A stretch of 62,000 bases of DNA, from assembly GCA_009746045.1 (NCBI GenBank), contig RPFO01000041.1, positions 1,412,783 to 1,474,782 on the forward strand, read 5' to 3'. Made by a program: the position numbers and the translations under genes. This document shows, one piece after another, positions 24,169 through 33,164 of this stretch; the stretch's first letter is position 1; each line of letters begins with the position of its first letter. The notes under the pieces are model-generated. The model was not told the DNA's origin, searched no databases, and saw only the letters and a program-made list of their open reading frames with translations. This DNA comes from Mesostigma viride. Lineage: Eukaryota > Streptophyta > Mesostigmatophyceae > Mesostigmatales > Mesostigmataceae.

Positions 24169-25268
24169 ATGGCCGAGGAAGTCTTCCAGGATGCAATGGC
24201 AGACGCGGGGGTTCCGTCGGCGGTGAGACCACCGGAAGCGGAGTGGCTAAACCGAATGCGGGTTGTCCCTATGGATGGCTCGCTAAAGGACATCGCCCTC
24301 AGGGCGAGGGCCTTGTTGGGGGGCGGCCCACGCTGGCTGGATCGCATCCTGGCCCTACCAGACGGTCGTCGGCTCGACAACCTCGAGAAGTACTTGAGGC
24401 GACGTGGTTTTTACGTCGAGCCCCTTCCCAGGGAGACGATGCAGTCCGCCATCGCTGCCATGCTGCGGGATGCGCTGCAGGACCCGGGCGAGGAGGAAAA
24501 TTACGAGGAGGAGGAGGAGCCCCGGCACGAAGTCCGGGAGGAGTCAGGGAACAACCGACGCGTGAGCTCCGGGGTGGGGCTACGCGTCGACCAGTTTTTG
24601 GCGGGTGGGGAAGCGGGAAAATCTGGCGACAGGGCGGGCCGCCAGCCTCCCCAGACGGCGCGTTCAACCCAGCGCGGCCGGCAGCAGGCAGGGGAGGATG
24701 GCGACGCTCTAGCTTTAGCAATGGGCCGCTTGGTTATGAGCGGCCTGCTGACCAGCGAGCAAGCCATAGCTGCGCAAGGGGGTCGACAGACCTGCACGCC
24801 GGGCGTGGAGCTGCCCTCCCACGCCACCTCGGTGAACGTGGAGTGCGGAGCGCGGCAGCCCCTGCTGCCGAGTGCTCTGCGGTCTGCGGAGTCGGTGGCG
24901 GGGGGAGCATCAGGGGATGGCTGCTGGCCACCAAGCCGACCTGGACGGGTCAGGGGGCCGAGGTGCGCAAGCTCCTGGCCCACCAGATCGCCTTCACGCT
25001 GGATACTCTGAACACGGAGTTAGGCTGGCTGCCGCGGGGAATGGGGGACGATGCCATCAAGCACATGGCAGCCCCCGAGTACCTGATGAAAATTCTGACG
25101 GCGATCACGCTGGCCGATACCATGCAAGGGTTCAAGGGGGCAGCATTAGCGATGCTCCCCTTGCAGGAGGATGCGAACCTGCTGTGGCATCCGGCAGTGC
25201 AGAGCGCTATGAAGGCAGCCGAGCTCTCCAACCGCCTAGAGAAGGGCAAGGGGCCGAAGAAGGAGTAG
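24169..25268 (+). pseudogene. Gag-like ORF of YR retrotransposon (one frame change)
   Basis: The frame opens at ATG 24169 and reads about 200 residues, starting MAEEVFQDAMADAGVPSAV and including an acidic stretch (EEENYEEEEE, about residue 110). It then shifts by -1 between about 24770 and 24900, and continues as LLAHQIAFTLDTLNTELGWL to LSNRLEKGKGPKKE and a stop at 25268. A basic C-terminus and first position in the element fit a Gag, which packages the RNA. No zinc knuckle is seen. A small intron, a programmed shift or a base error could each explain the frame change. Confidence 0.6.
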
Positions 25269-25281
25269 GGGAGACTTTGCC

Positions 25282-25443
25282 GAATTTGAATCTGGGGAGG
25301 CGCACTCTAGTGGGCACGCTAGGGCTTTCCCAGAATCTGCCGCGGAATCGGCAGATTTTGTCGAATTTGGATCTGGGGAGGCGCACTCTAGTGGGCACGC
25401 TAGGGCTTTCCCAGATTCTGCAGAATCAGCCCGGGGAATTTGG
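25282..25443 (+). repeat. 81-bp direct duplication at the gag-pol junction
   Basis: GAATTTG at 25282 and 25363 starts two copies of an 81-bp unit with TCTGGGGAGGCGCACTCTAG and GGGCTTTCCCAGA. A weaker third trace lies at about 25515-25545 (GGCGCACTCTGACGGGCACG). The first unit contains a CTGCCG...CGGCAG hairpin. The length keeps frame, and the pol frame reads through it. Confidence 0.85.
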
Positions 25444-25659
25444 CCCCGCCCCCTCTGCTGGGGATCGTGTGAATCAATTCTCGAAATATTCTGGTGTGGG
25501 GCGTGGCACGGCTGGGCGCACTCTGACGGGCACGTCAGGGCCTGGTCGGGATTCGGTGGTGGAATCTGGAAGCCCCCCACAGCCAGTGGCTCCACTTGGC
25601 GTGCCGGTGCGGCCTGTTTGGCCGCTGGGCGCCAGGGGCGAATCTGGGGTAAATACCAA

Positions 25660-27300
25660 TCGACAACATGCCTTGCTTCCGTTGCCTCTACCAGTTGACT
25701 TGGCAAAGCGCCGGTGGGGCGCGCTGGGGTCTGCCCGGCGCCGACAGCGGGCGGCCTTGACCCTTCGGGGTCAGGACGCCGCCTGTGCGGCGGTGGGGGC
25801 CTTAAACTGGTGTGGGGGCGGGGGCCGACACCCGCTAAACCTGCCGGCCCGGGCGACGGGGCCGGTCCAGGAGGCGGCTCTACAAGAGATCTTCAAAACT
25901 TGCCGGGCCTATTGCCGCCAGCAGCCTGTTGTAGCGGCAGCTGGCCCGGCCCCAGTCAGGGATGACTACAACACAAGTGGACCTTTCACAACAATTCAGG
26001 CGGACAAGGTCGCGTTCCCCGCGCCGGGGGAGGGGGGCACCGTGGACGTGCTGGGGCTCTTGCCGCCCTCGGTGGCGGCCGTGTATGCCAGCGAGGAGAC
26101 GCTGGTGCGACTGTTGACACCCGGCGAGCGGCGGGTGCGGTTCCGGGCCACCCGGGGGTGCGCCCCTGCGGAGTACATCAAGCTGTTGCTGCGCGCGTTG
26201 GAGGCCGGGGTTGTCGGGGGGTTTTATGAGCAGGCGCCCCCAGCAGTAAATGGGGTGGCGGGGCGCAAGAAGCCGGACGGCTCGATGCGACTCATCGTGG
26301 ACAACCGGCCTGGCAACTGGCTCCTGGTAGACCCCCCGCGGCCCTTCTCCCCCACCTTGGGGTGATAGCCGAGCTGTGGGTGCGGGCTGGCTGCCCGGTG
26401 TTCGGGGGCACTTCCGACCTCGAGGGCTACTACAACCGCCTGCGGCTCCCCGACTGGCTGCGCAAGTACTGCGCTTGGCCGGCTGTGGACTCCCGGGACG
26501 TCGGGCTGCCCGGGCCCGCCCGGCGGGTATGGCCGTGGATGCGCTGCTGGCCCATGGGTAACAAGCACGCCGTGGTGGTCGCCCAGGTGATCCACATGGC
26601 GGTGCTGTACCGCTCTGGGGCTTTGGATCCCCGTCGGGGCGTCAGCATTAACATGGCCCAGCTCCTGCTGGTGGTGGACAAGGGACCCTGGGCCAGACGG
26701 TGCGCCTCCGGTGGGAGGAGGACCCGGCCAACCCCTTGGCCCCCGCCGCCATCTTCGACCCGCCGCACGACGAGGAGGGCCTCCATGCCATCACCATCGA
26801 CGATCTGCACGTCTCCCACTGTGCAACGGCGACGGGTGTCAACCAGCAGCTGGCGCGGGCCGCGGCAGCCTATGCAGCAGCGGGGCTGCCGCAGAAGGCG
26901 AGTAAGGTGGTGCCGGCCAGCCCCGACCAGCGGGACGTGGTGGCCTTGGGTGTCGTGCACCGGCGCGACGGAAGCATCGTCCCGACCGCGGAGCGGCTGG
27001 CTGGGGTCGTTGCCGCCACCCAGGCCGTCTTGCGGCGCGGGTTCACCTACCAGCGGGAGCTCGAGTCCCTCGTCGGCAAGTGGGTGTGGATCCAGCTGCT
27101 GTGCCGGCCGCTGCTCTCCCTCTGGGGGGAGACGTACCGCTTGCTGCGCGTCATGCGGGCAGACCCGTGGGACTGGTACGCGCGGCGCCGCCGCTGGCAG
27201 TTGTGGCAAAGCGTGCGGGAGGAGCTCACGGCGGCTGTCGCCACGGCGCCCTTCCTACGGGCGCCGCGGGCAGCCCCCTCGCGGGCCGGGTGGTGGTGAC
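25660..27300 (+). pseudogene. Reverse transcriptase domain of YR retrotransposon (frames changed)
   Basis: The N-terminal RT region reads in one frame to about 26362 (GRKKPDGSMRLIVDNRPGN). After a -1 change at TTGGGG it continues with motif A-like FGGTSDLEGYYNRLRLP and motif B-like PMGNKHAVVVAQVIH. After a second -1 change near 26685 it reads TVRLRWEED and motif C AITIDDLHVSH, where the two Asp residues fit the catalytic [YF]xDD position. The domain continues to about 27290. These are hallmarks of a DIRS-type RT, which copies the element RNA to DNA. The true start is unknown; the pol frame is open from 24872, overlapping gag. Confidence 0.7.
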
Positions 27301-28785
27301 AGACGCCAGCACGGAGGGGGCCGGGATCGTGTACGCCGACCTACCGGCTGCACAGGTGCAGTCCTTGGCCCAGCGCCGGGAGGCTCGGGGGTGGGCCACG
27401 GTGGCGCTGGGGGCCTCGGATACGCCTTGGACCGTTGAGCGGCTGACGGAGGCGGACTACCAGGTGATCGCCACCGCGCCGTGGCGGACGGCGGTGTCCT
27501 ACCGCTGGGGCAACCCGCGGGAGCACATCAACATCAAGGAGGCGCGCGTGGCTGCCCAGGGTCTGGAATGGTCGTGTCGCTCCCTGGCCGTCCGCGGGAC
27601 GCGCGTTGTGCGGATGGTGGACTCCAGCGCGGTCCTCGGCTGCATGGTCAAGGGCCGGTCGTCTTCTTACCGGCTCAACCAAGTGGCCCGGCGCGTAGCG
27701 GCCCTGTCCTTGGCGGCGGACACCCGGTCTCATTGGGTGTATGTGCGTACCTCGAGTAACCCTGCGGATGGACCCAGCCGAGCGCGCAGTGCCCCGGTGG
27801 CGGGTGGCTGGCGCCGGGACCTCACCTCCGACGGCGACGTGGAGGCCAATCCGGGGCCGCGGCTGCGCAACGCCCGTCACCGGCTCTTGGAGGGCACGGT
27901 CAACCCCCGTTCCACCCTGCCCCGCTACCACCGCGCCGTGTCGGTCTTTCTGGCGTGGCTTCCACCCGGGGAGCACGACCCCACCGAGGCCGAGGCACTG
28001 TTCTGCGAGTGGGTCTCGGCGGTGTACGAGAGTGGAGGGGGCAGGGGGCGGACTCTTTGTCAGCAGGCGAAGCAGGGGCTCCGTTTGTACCAGCCCTCGG
28101 TGGTCGACTCGTGGCAGATGGCTGACCGCATGCTGCGCGGCTGGGGTCGGCTGGTCCCCTGCCAGAGTCCCCCCCGGTCCCGTGGCGACTGTGCTACCTC
28201 GCGGCTGTCCTGCTACTCTCCCGCCATCAGACCGCCATGGCTGCGCTGGTGCTGGTGGCTTTCCAGCAGTATCTGCGCATCAGCGAGGCTTTGGGCCTGC
28301 ACGTTGGGGACGTGGCGTTCCCAGGGGACCCCCGTCTGGGGCCGGCGCGTGGTCAGGGGGCACTCCTGCTCCGGGACCCCAAGACAGCCCAAGGTGGTAC
28401 CCAGCATGTCCTCGTGGAGGACCCTCTCTCGTTGGGCCTCTTGTCCGCGCTGTGCCGCGGCCGGGCACCGGGGGCGCTGGTCTTCGGCGGGCTCACGTAT
28501 GCGCAGGCGCGGTCACAGTGGGTCAGTGTCTGGACCCAGCTCCAGCTCCCGGGCAAGTTCACGCTGCACTCGCTGCGGCATGGTGGGGCCACCCACGACG
28601 CCTTGCGCAACATCCCGACGGCGGACATCCAGCGGCGCGGCCGTTGGCGCGCGGCTGACTCGGTGCAGCGCTACGTGGGACTCCACAGGGCCCTGCTGCT
28701 GGACCTCCCCCCGCGCCTCTGGGCCCTGGCGCATTCCTGGGACCCGGCGCACTGGCGCGCCCACTTCCGGGGCCATCTACTGTGA
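27278..28785 (+). pseudogene. RNase H, 2A-like motif and tyrosine recombinase of YR retrotransposon
   Basis: RNase H begins near 27290 with VVVTDASTEGAGIVY (first catalytic Asp), INIKEARVAAQGLEW (Glu) and RMVDSSAVLG (Asp), and ends VRTSSNPADGPSR. In the same frame follows DVEANPGP (27836-27859) and the start of the recombinase (YHRAVSVFLAWLPPGEHD, core-binding region). At a C7 run near 28165 the frame changes by -1. The catalytic half then reads YLRISEALGLHVGDV (first Arg), TLHSLRHGG (HxxR), RRGRW and VQRYV (Tyr nucleophile), stopping at 28783-28785. The recombinase would integrate a circular DNA copy. Apart from the frame change all expected active-site residues are present. Confidence 0.78.
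27836..27859 (+). other. 2A-like ribosome-skipping motif DVEANPGP
   Basis: The codons read D-V-E-A-N-P-G-P in frame with RNase H upstream and the recombinase downstream. This matches the 2A consensus D(V/I)ExNPG|P, at which the ribosome fails to form the Gly-Pro bond and releases two proteins. The preceding residues are LTSDG. The motif would separate RT-RNase H from the recombinase. Confidence 0.7.
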
Positions 28786-28866
28786 CCCGACCCGCACCCA
28801 CTGCGGGCGCCTGGGTTGTGAGCCTACTTGTGTCTACTACGGCCTGAGGGGCCAGAATGGAGATGT

Positions 28867-29025
28867 GGGACGGGCAGTTTAGGTGTTTATACTGCCGTCC
28901 CAAATTTTGTGTGTTATCCCGCTTAGAGTCTAGACCTAGCGCTGGTGTGTTATTTCACTAATTTGTAATAAACATGAGGTGTCTGGCGTGTAACCCGAAA
29001 CCAATCACTATGTAAACACTGGATT
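28867..29025 (+). repeat. Split direct repeat B1
   Basis: This 159-bp repeat starts GGGACGGGCAGTTTAGG, abuts A2, and matches 29238-29396. It carries TGTAA (28964-28968), so transcripts could be polyadenylated in B. Confidence 0.9.
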
Positions 29026-29212
29026 TTGTGAGCTAATGCTCGTATTATCTTGTGCTACATGGTGCATTAGGGTCAGGGTACTCGCCGCTAGCTTCTAGAA
29101 AGAATTTGTAAAAATATATTTCTGGCACAGGTCACCCCCCCCCCCTTGCTAGGGAGGTTTTCCTATAAAGGGAGAGGGGGATGGCGGTGAGCCTACCTGT
29201 TTTTCTTGACTC
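29024..29212 (+). repeat. Split direct repeat A2
   Basis: This is the internal copy of A, joined to B1 through shared TT. The B1A2 junction reproduces the sequence expected when the two element ends are joined in a circle. Confidence 0.9.
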
Positions 29213-29237
29213 CCCACCCACCCACCCTTGGGGGACG

Positions 29238-29396
29238 GGGACGGGCAGTTTAGGTGTTTATACTGCCGTCCCAAATTTTGTGTGTTATCCCGCTTAGAGT
29301 CTAGACCTAGCGCTGGTGTGTTACTTCACTAATTTGTAATAAACATGAGGTGTCTGGCGTGTAACCCGAAACCAATCACTATGTAAACACTGGATT
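29238..29396 (+). repeat. Split direct repeat B2 (right end of YR retrotransposon)
   Basis: Copy of B, ending ACACTGGATT. The TGTAA signal is at 29335-29339. It is separated from A2 by 25 bp of C/G-rich spacer. Confidence 0.9.
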
Positions 29397-30357
29397 ACTC
29401 CTTGAAAGCTTGATGACGTGCGGGGATGCGGGCCTTACGGCGTCTCACCCATTGCCTGGCCTGGCATTCCACGTGAGAAGGTGCTTGCCTGGCTGGGGCG
29501 GGCCGCACCTCCGCGGCTGGGCCCCAGTGATGTGTCTATCTGTTTGGTACGAGAGTTCAGAAGCCGGCATCAGGACTGCATGCTAACTAGTTGTAATTCA
29601 GAGCGCTGCTTGATGGTGCTAGTGATAAGAAGTGGCATGCCCACGAACAACTACTCTTTGTGAATGTATATTCGTCATTGCCTATGCCGCTACGCCAATG
29701 ATAGACCGTGGCATGTCGGTTACCACGGACACCACGCCGCTCGTGCAGCTTGGCCTCAAGTGCGAAGTCCTGCCCACGTCCACGTGCGTACGTGAGAATC
29801 GGGACGGCGCCATACGTGAGAATCGGGAGGACCAGGACATATCCACCATGTCAGTGTATAGCCTCGTGACATGACCAAAAGTGTATACTTGTCACGAGAT
29901 TATTATTGTTCCTTTTCCCCGATTGGTTTTCTTTTAGTGGACCTCAGTCAGCGGCAGCGTTTTGGCAATTTCTAGAATACACAAGTCATTAATTATTTAC
30001 GTGCAGACCTTTTTGGGTCTTGGGGACATGCCCGGCGGAGCACGTGCAGTCAGCAATTTGCATCCCAGTATGTTGCACAGTGGGAAGGGGGCAGAGATAC
30101 CCCGCTTCCCTCATGCCCGGAGGCAAGCCACAGCTGCAATAAAAAACTACTCACGGGGGAGTCTGGCATAAACTGCGGGTGCACTAAAGCTGGTGACAGT
30201 GTGCAGGAGTGACATTTCGGGTGCGTTGGCTGGCACAAGAAAACTGAAGACTGAAGTACATGTGCAGGAGACGGAGGCAGGCAAGTGCATAGGCTGAACA
30301 TCACTGATAATTGGCCGGTAATATGCTGAGCCATACGAGACGGCAGCTATCCATATT
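29397..30357. other. Spacer without a recognised gene
   Basis: Mixed composition. A possible coding-like patch at about 29680-29870 (+) reads VIAYATPMIDRGMSVTTD and LVQLGLKCEVLPTST, followed by a small duplication of CGTGAGAATCGGG. No homology is recognised. It may be a transposon remnant. Confidence 0.3.
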
Positions 30358-30425
30358 ACACCGGCCATTCATGAACAGGTAATAATTACACCGGCCATTC
30401 ATGTACCGGCCATTCATGAACAGGT
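30358..30425. repeat. Short tandem repeat around ACCGGCCATTCATGAACAGG
   Basis: Two full copies and one partial copy of a unit of about 30 bp containing ACCGGCCATTCATG. Confidence 0.8.
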
Positions 30426-30609
30426 AGCTAGCAAGGCCATGCACGTTGTGGCTGGGCCATCTGATACATCAATACTTTAATTGCATGACATCGTGCCCTA
30501 TAACCGAACCTAAACAACACTACTACTGAGCCCTGCTAGTTGCCATTATCCATCACAATGTGGATCCCCTGGTCACAGGGGAGGAACCCTGATGCCATAG
30601 CAGTTGTTG

Positions 30610-31165
30610 TTAATGTACAGGGCCCCTCCCTGCCATGCAGTGGACCTTCCGGCTTCTCGGGGAATCGCTTGTGGCGAAGAAAGGTGGCGGCCATAGCTCG
30701 CAACGTTGCTGCTGCTGCGCGGGAGTCAGGTCGTCATCCAGCAGAGACCATCCGGGGTGGACTGCGAGAGTCTTGCGCAGCCTGCACCGAAGGAAGCGCG
30801 CCTGATCCTTTGGGGAATCACAGGTGAGCAGCACTGCTGGTTGGGGAACCGTAAGTACGTGCGTGTCATGCGCATATATAGGCAAGTGCCAGGGAGTACA
30901 ATGCAGCCTGATCTCATTAGAGAAATCATTACACAAAAGTTGAAACAAACCGGTGGGGCCCACCCGTTACTACTGTACGGACTACTTGGTCCCACCGCTC
31001 GATCTCCAGCCCCCTGGTCGACGGGCGCCCCCACGACGCCAGTGGACCCCCCATGCAGGAATGGGCTGCTGCCATCTCCACCCTCCGCAATTAACGATGC
31101 TGCGATTTATAAAAATTAAATTAAATCATAACATGGCTCCGTTGGGAGATCATGTAGCGCGTAAT
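30610..31165 (-). pseudogene. Degraded LINE pieces: ORF1 C-terminus, a LINE 3' end and the retroposon terminal module
   Basis: On the minus strand 30610-30825 reads KDQARFLRCRLRKTL and LTPAQQQQRCELWPP, clearly related to the ORF1-like C-terminus at 19800-19990. At 30855-30885 the minus strand has TGCGCATGACACG with GTACTTAC, matching the + strand LINE end at 32775-32815. At about 31130-31165 the minus strand carries CTCCCAACGGAGCCATG with an AT tail, the terminal module of the ORF1-only family. These are several small nested insertions. Confidence 0.55.
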
Positions 31166-31285
31166 TTCCATGGCTGATGGGTGGGGGGGGAACGGAGCCG
31201 CTAACTCTATTCTAATCTACATTCATTCATGTCCAAAAATCCTAGCTACCCTACTCAGTGAAGCGCCCCTTCACTGAGCCTATTA

Positions 31286-31316
31286 TTGGGTGGGGTGGGG
31301 TGGGGTGGGGTGGGGG
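31286..31316. repeat. (TGGGG)n microsatellite
   Basis: Five or six GGGGT units form a possible G-quadruplex site in the intergenic region. Confidence 0.85.
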
Positions 31317-31469
31317 GCACACGGGCTGGCGTGTGGGCCTGGACATTGGTCTGCCATCTCTTCTTGAGTTCTTGTCCTGCATGGCAGTCCGAGCTAGTCG
31401 AGAAAAAGAGGAAGTGCGGTGTCCAAACTGGGCTGGGACCATGAGGTTAGCCATCAACTGATCGTTGTA

Positions 31470-32110
31470 GTTCATGGCTGGTCTACCAACCCTCCTGGGT
31501 TTGTCCTTGGGCCGGCCAGGCCATGCCAGGATATCTCACCTGGCAGCAGGTCGAAGTGTTTGACAATGTTGTTGCGGCTGTGCTTGTCGAGCTCGGCCTC
31601 CTCACTGAGGTCGAGCGTCTGTCGCTTGAGCTGTGCAGCGGTCAAATGGCAGAGGTCAGTGGAGGTGGTATCATACGGGTTCAGCACTCATGCACATGGC
31701 GGCCTGGCAGGTCTGGGTGGGAGGTGCCTCGCCGGCTGGGCCAGCAGAGGCTGGCCTGGCCGCATTAAGGACTCCTTTGAACCGCCTGGGCGGTGAGGCC
31801 CGCGGCGGTTCGCAGGCACTCGATGGCGATGGCGTGGTCAGCTGCCGGCTTGTCGAGCTTGAGGAACTGGGCTGTGATGGCATCGGTGGTGGCGGTACGT
31901 GGTGGCGGTGGAGGCGAGGAGCTTGGAGGTGGCCTGGGTGGTGGTGGAGAGGAGGGGAAGCTCGGCAACCAGCGTGCCTCCCCATCATTGGCCGCCACAT
32001 CTGCAGCGAGGGGGGTCACGTGCTGCTCGAAGGAGGGCGGGAAAGGTGGTTTCGGTCACGGCAGTGTGGGGGGCTGGAGAATGGCATCATTATGGTGGAC
32101 TGATCATGTG
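31470..32110 (-). pseudogene. Third, degraded copy of the LINE ORF1-like gene
   Basis: The minus strand reads TPLAADVAANDGEARWLPS, AAGLTAQAVQRSP and further on LKRQTLDLSEEAELDKHSR and NNIVKHFDLLPGE. These match TPLAADVAAMGG, TAGLTAQAVKDI and NVIVKHFDQPAGE of copy 1 in the same order. Frames are broken and the Pro-rich insertion seen in copy 2 is present. Confidence 0.65.
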
Positions 32111-32204
32111 AGGCGTCGGAGCTCAAGCCCGCTTGGACCGGGTGGAGGGGCGCCCGCCGGCCGGGGATCGAGATCACGGAGTACGCCAGCTACGGCGGGG
32201 TTGA

Positions 32205-32790
32205 CCCACCCTACCGACTGCAAGCGCTCTGATCTACACTGATGACACGACGCTTGTGGAGACCCCGGAGTCCGTCCAACTCTGACTAGACAGATTGTCA
32301 CAGTGGAAGCACGGGCAGTGAGGCGCTTATGATCAGCAAGAAAACGGAGGTCATATGGCCATCGGCTTCCCCGCTGGGACCACCCCACCCACCCTCCTCT
32401 TGGCCCCCGGCGACTCGCCTCAAGCTCCTTGGCAGCTAGCTCCCCTCCATGCACGGCCGACGATGTCAACACCCGCATTGGCCAGGACTGGGCGGCCTCT
32501 GCCGCGTCGACAGGTTCTGGACATGTCGCTACCTGAGTGCAATGATGAGTGGCGCAAGCGCATTCTGTTCAAGGCCCTTGTCCTAAGCATCCTCCTTTAT
32601 GGCAGCGAGGCGTGGACCCTGCATGGACCAGGCGCTGAGCAAGCAGCTTGATGGCACCGTCACTAGAATGCTCCGTCACATCCTCGGCGTCCGCTACCGA
32701 GAGCGCCGCACCCGGGCCGAGCTCTACTGCGAGCTCCCTCTTGTACCTAGCTGTCACCCCATACCATCCGACACCCCATGCGCATGACAC
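32205..32790 (+). pseudogene. LINE reverse transcriptase fragment (degenerate)
   Basis: The reading ALIYTDDTTLVETPESVQ supplies RT motif C ([YF]xDD). After stops it continues with LMISKKTEVIWP, then ILFKALVLSILLYGSEAWTL and TRMLRHILGVRYRERRT. The ILLYGSE.WTL block followed by R..ILG..W/Y..RR is typical of the C-terminal part of RTE/Jockey-type LINE RTs. In-frame stops and frame changes mark it as dead. Confidence 0.7.
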
Positions 32791-32816
32791 GCAAGTACTT
32801 ACTTACTTACTTACCA
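32791..32816 (+). repeat. (CTTA)n tail of the LINE fragment
   Basis: AAGTACTTACTTACTTACTT follows CGCATGACACG directly after the RT fragment, as expected for a LINE 3' terminal microsatellite. Confidence 0.7.
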
Positions 32817-33164
32817 TCGTACATTCTGTATATCACGGACCTATGCTCTATGACGGTTTTATTGAGTAAATCCCGACCAATCGAATTAGTTTACCCATTT
32901 TCAGCTGATACAGTAATTAATAATTGTAACACGTTAGGGATCGCCCTTCCAGGCCCCGATGTGCCCCAAGACAGTCCCAGGGACTCTTTCCAGCACTACA
33001 CAGACACTTGGTCAACCTGCCCAGTGTAAATAAAAATATCAGGCTCGAGATATACTCTGTGGTATTGTCATGTCATGTTATTATTTACTTGATGCATGGA
33101 AGCCCAAGAAGGAAGGCTCCCAGCATAAAGATCGCTGCCCTGCCACCGCACAAGAAGGCGCCAT

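Larger units (their letters stand above)
23922..29396 (+). mobile_element. YR retrotransposon (DIRS order; Ngaro/PAT/TOC-like) with split direct repeats
   Basis: Repeat A occurs at 23922-24110 (A1) and 29024-29212 (A2), with one clear mismatch in 189 bp. Repeat B occurs at 28867-29025 (B1) and 29238-29396 (B2), with one mismatch in 159 bp. B1 and A2 overlap by two T residues, giving the layout A1-ORFs-B1A2-B2 typical of split direct repeats, and no target duplication is seen. Inside, in order and on one strand, are gag-like, RT, RNase H, a 2A-like motif and a tyrosine recombinase. Family knowledge: such elements integrate by recombination of a circular intermediate, and the B1A2 junction serves as template for the ends. 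Near-identical repeats suggest recent insertion, though the ORFs carry several frame changes. YR elements are known in Chlamydomonas (TOC) and Volvox (Kangaroo). Confidence 0.88.

Noticed and set aside
23922-29212. LTR retrotransposon with 189-bp LTRs
   Set aside because: The enzyme is a tyrosine recombinase, not a DDE integrase; a second repeat pair is present; no target duplication is seen.
29418-29663. Ribosomal RNA fragment (GGTACGAGAG near 29548)
   Set aside because: Only a few bases resemble LSU rRNA and the flanks do not; no support for an RNA gene.
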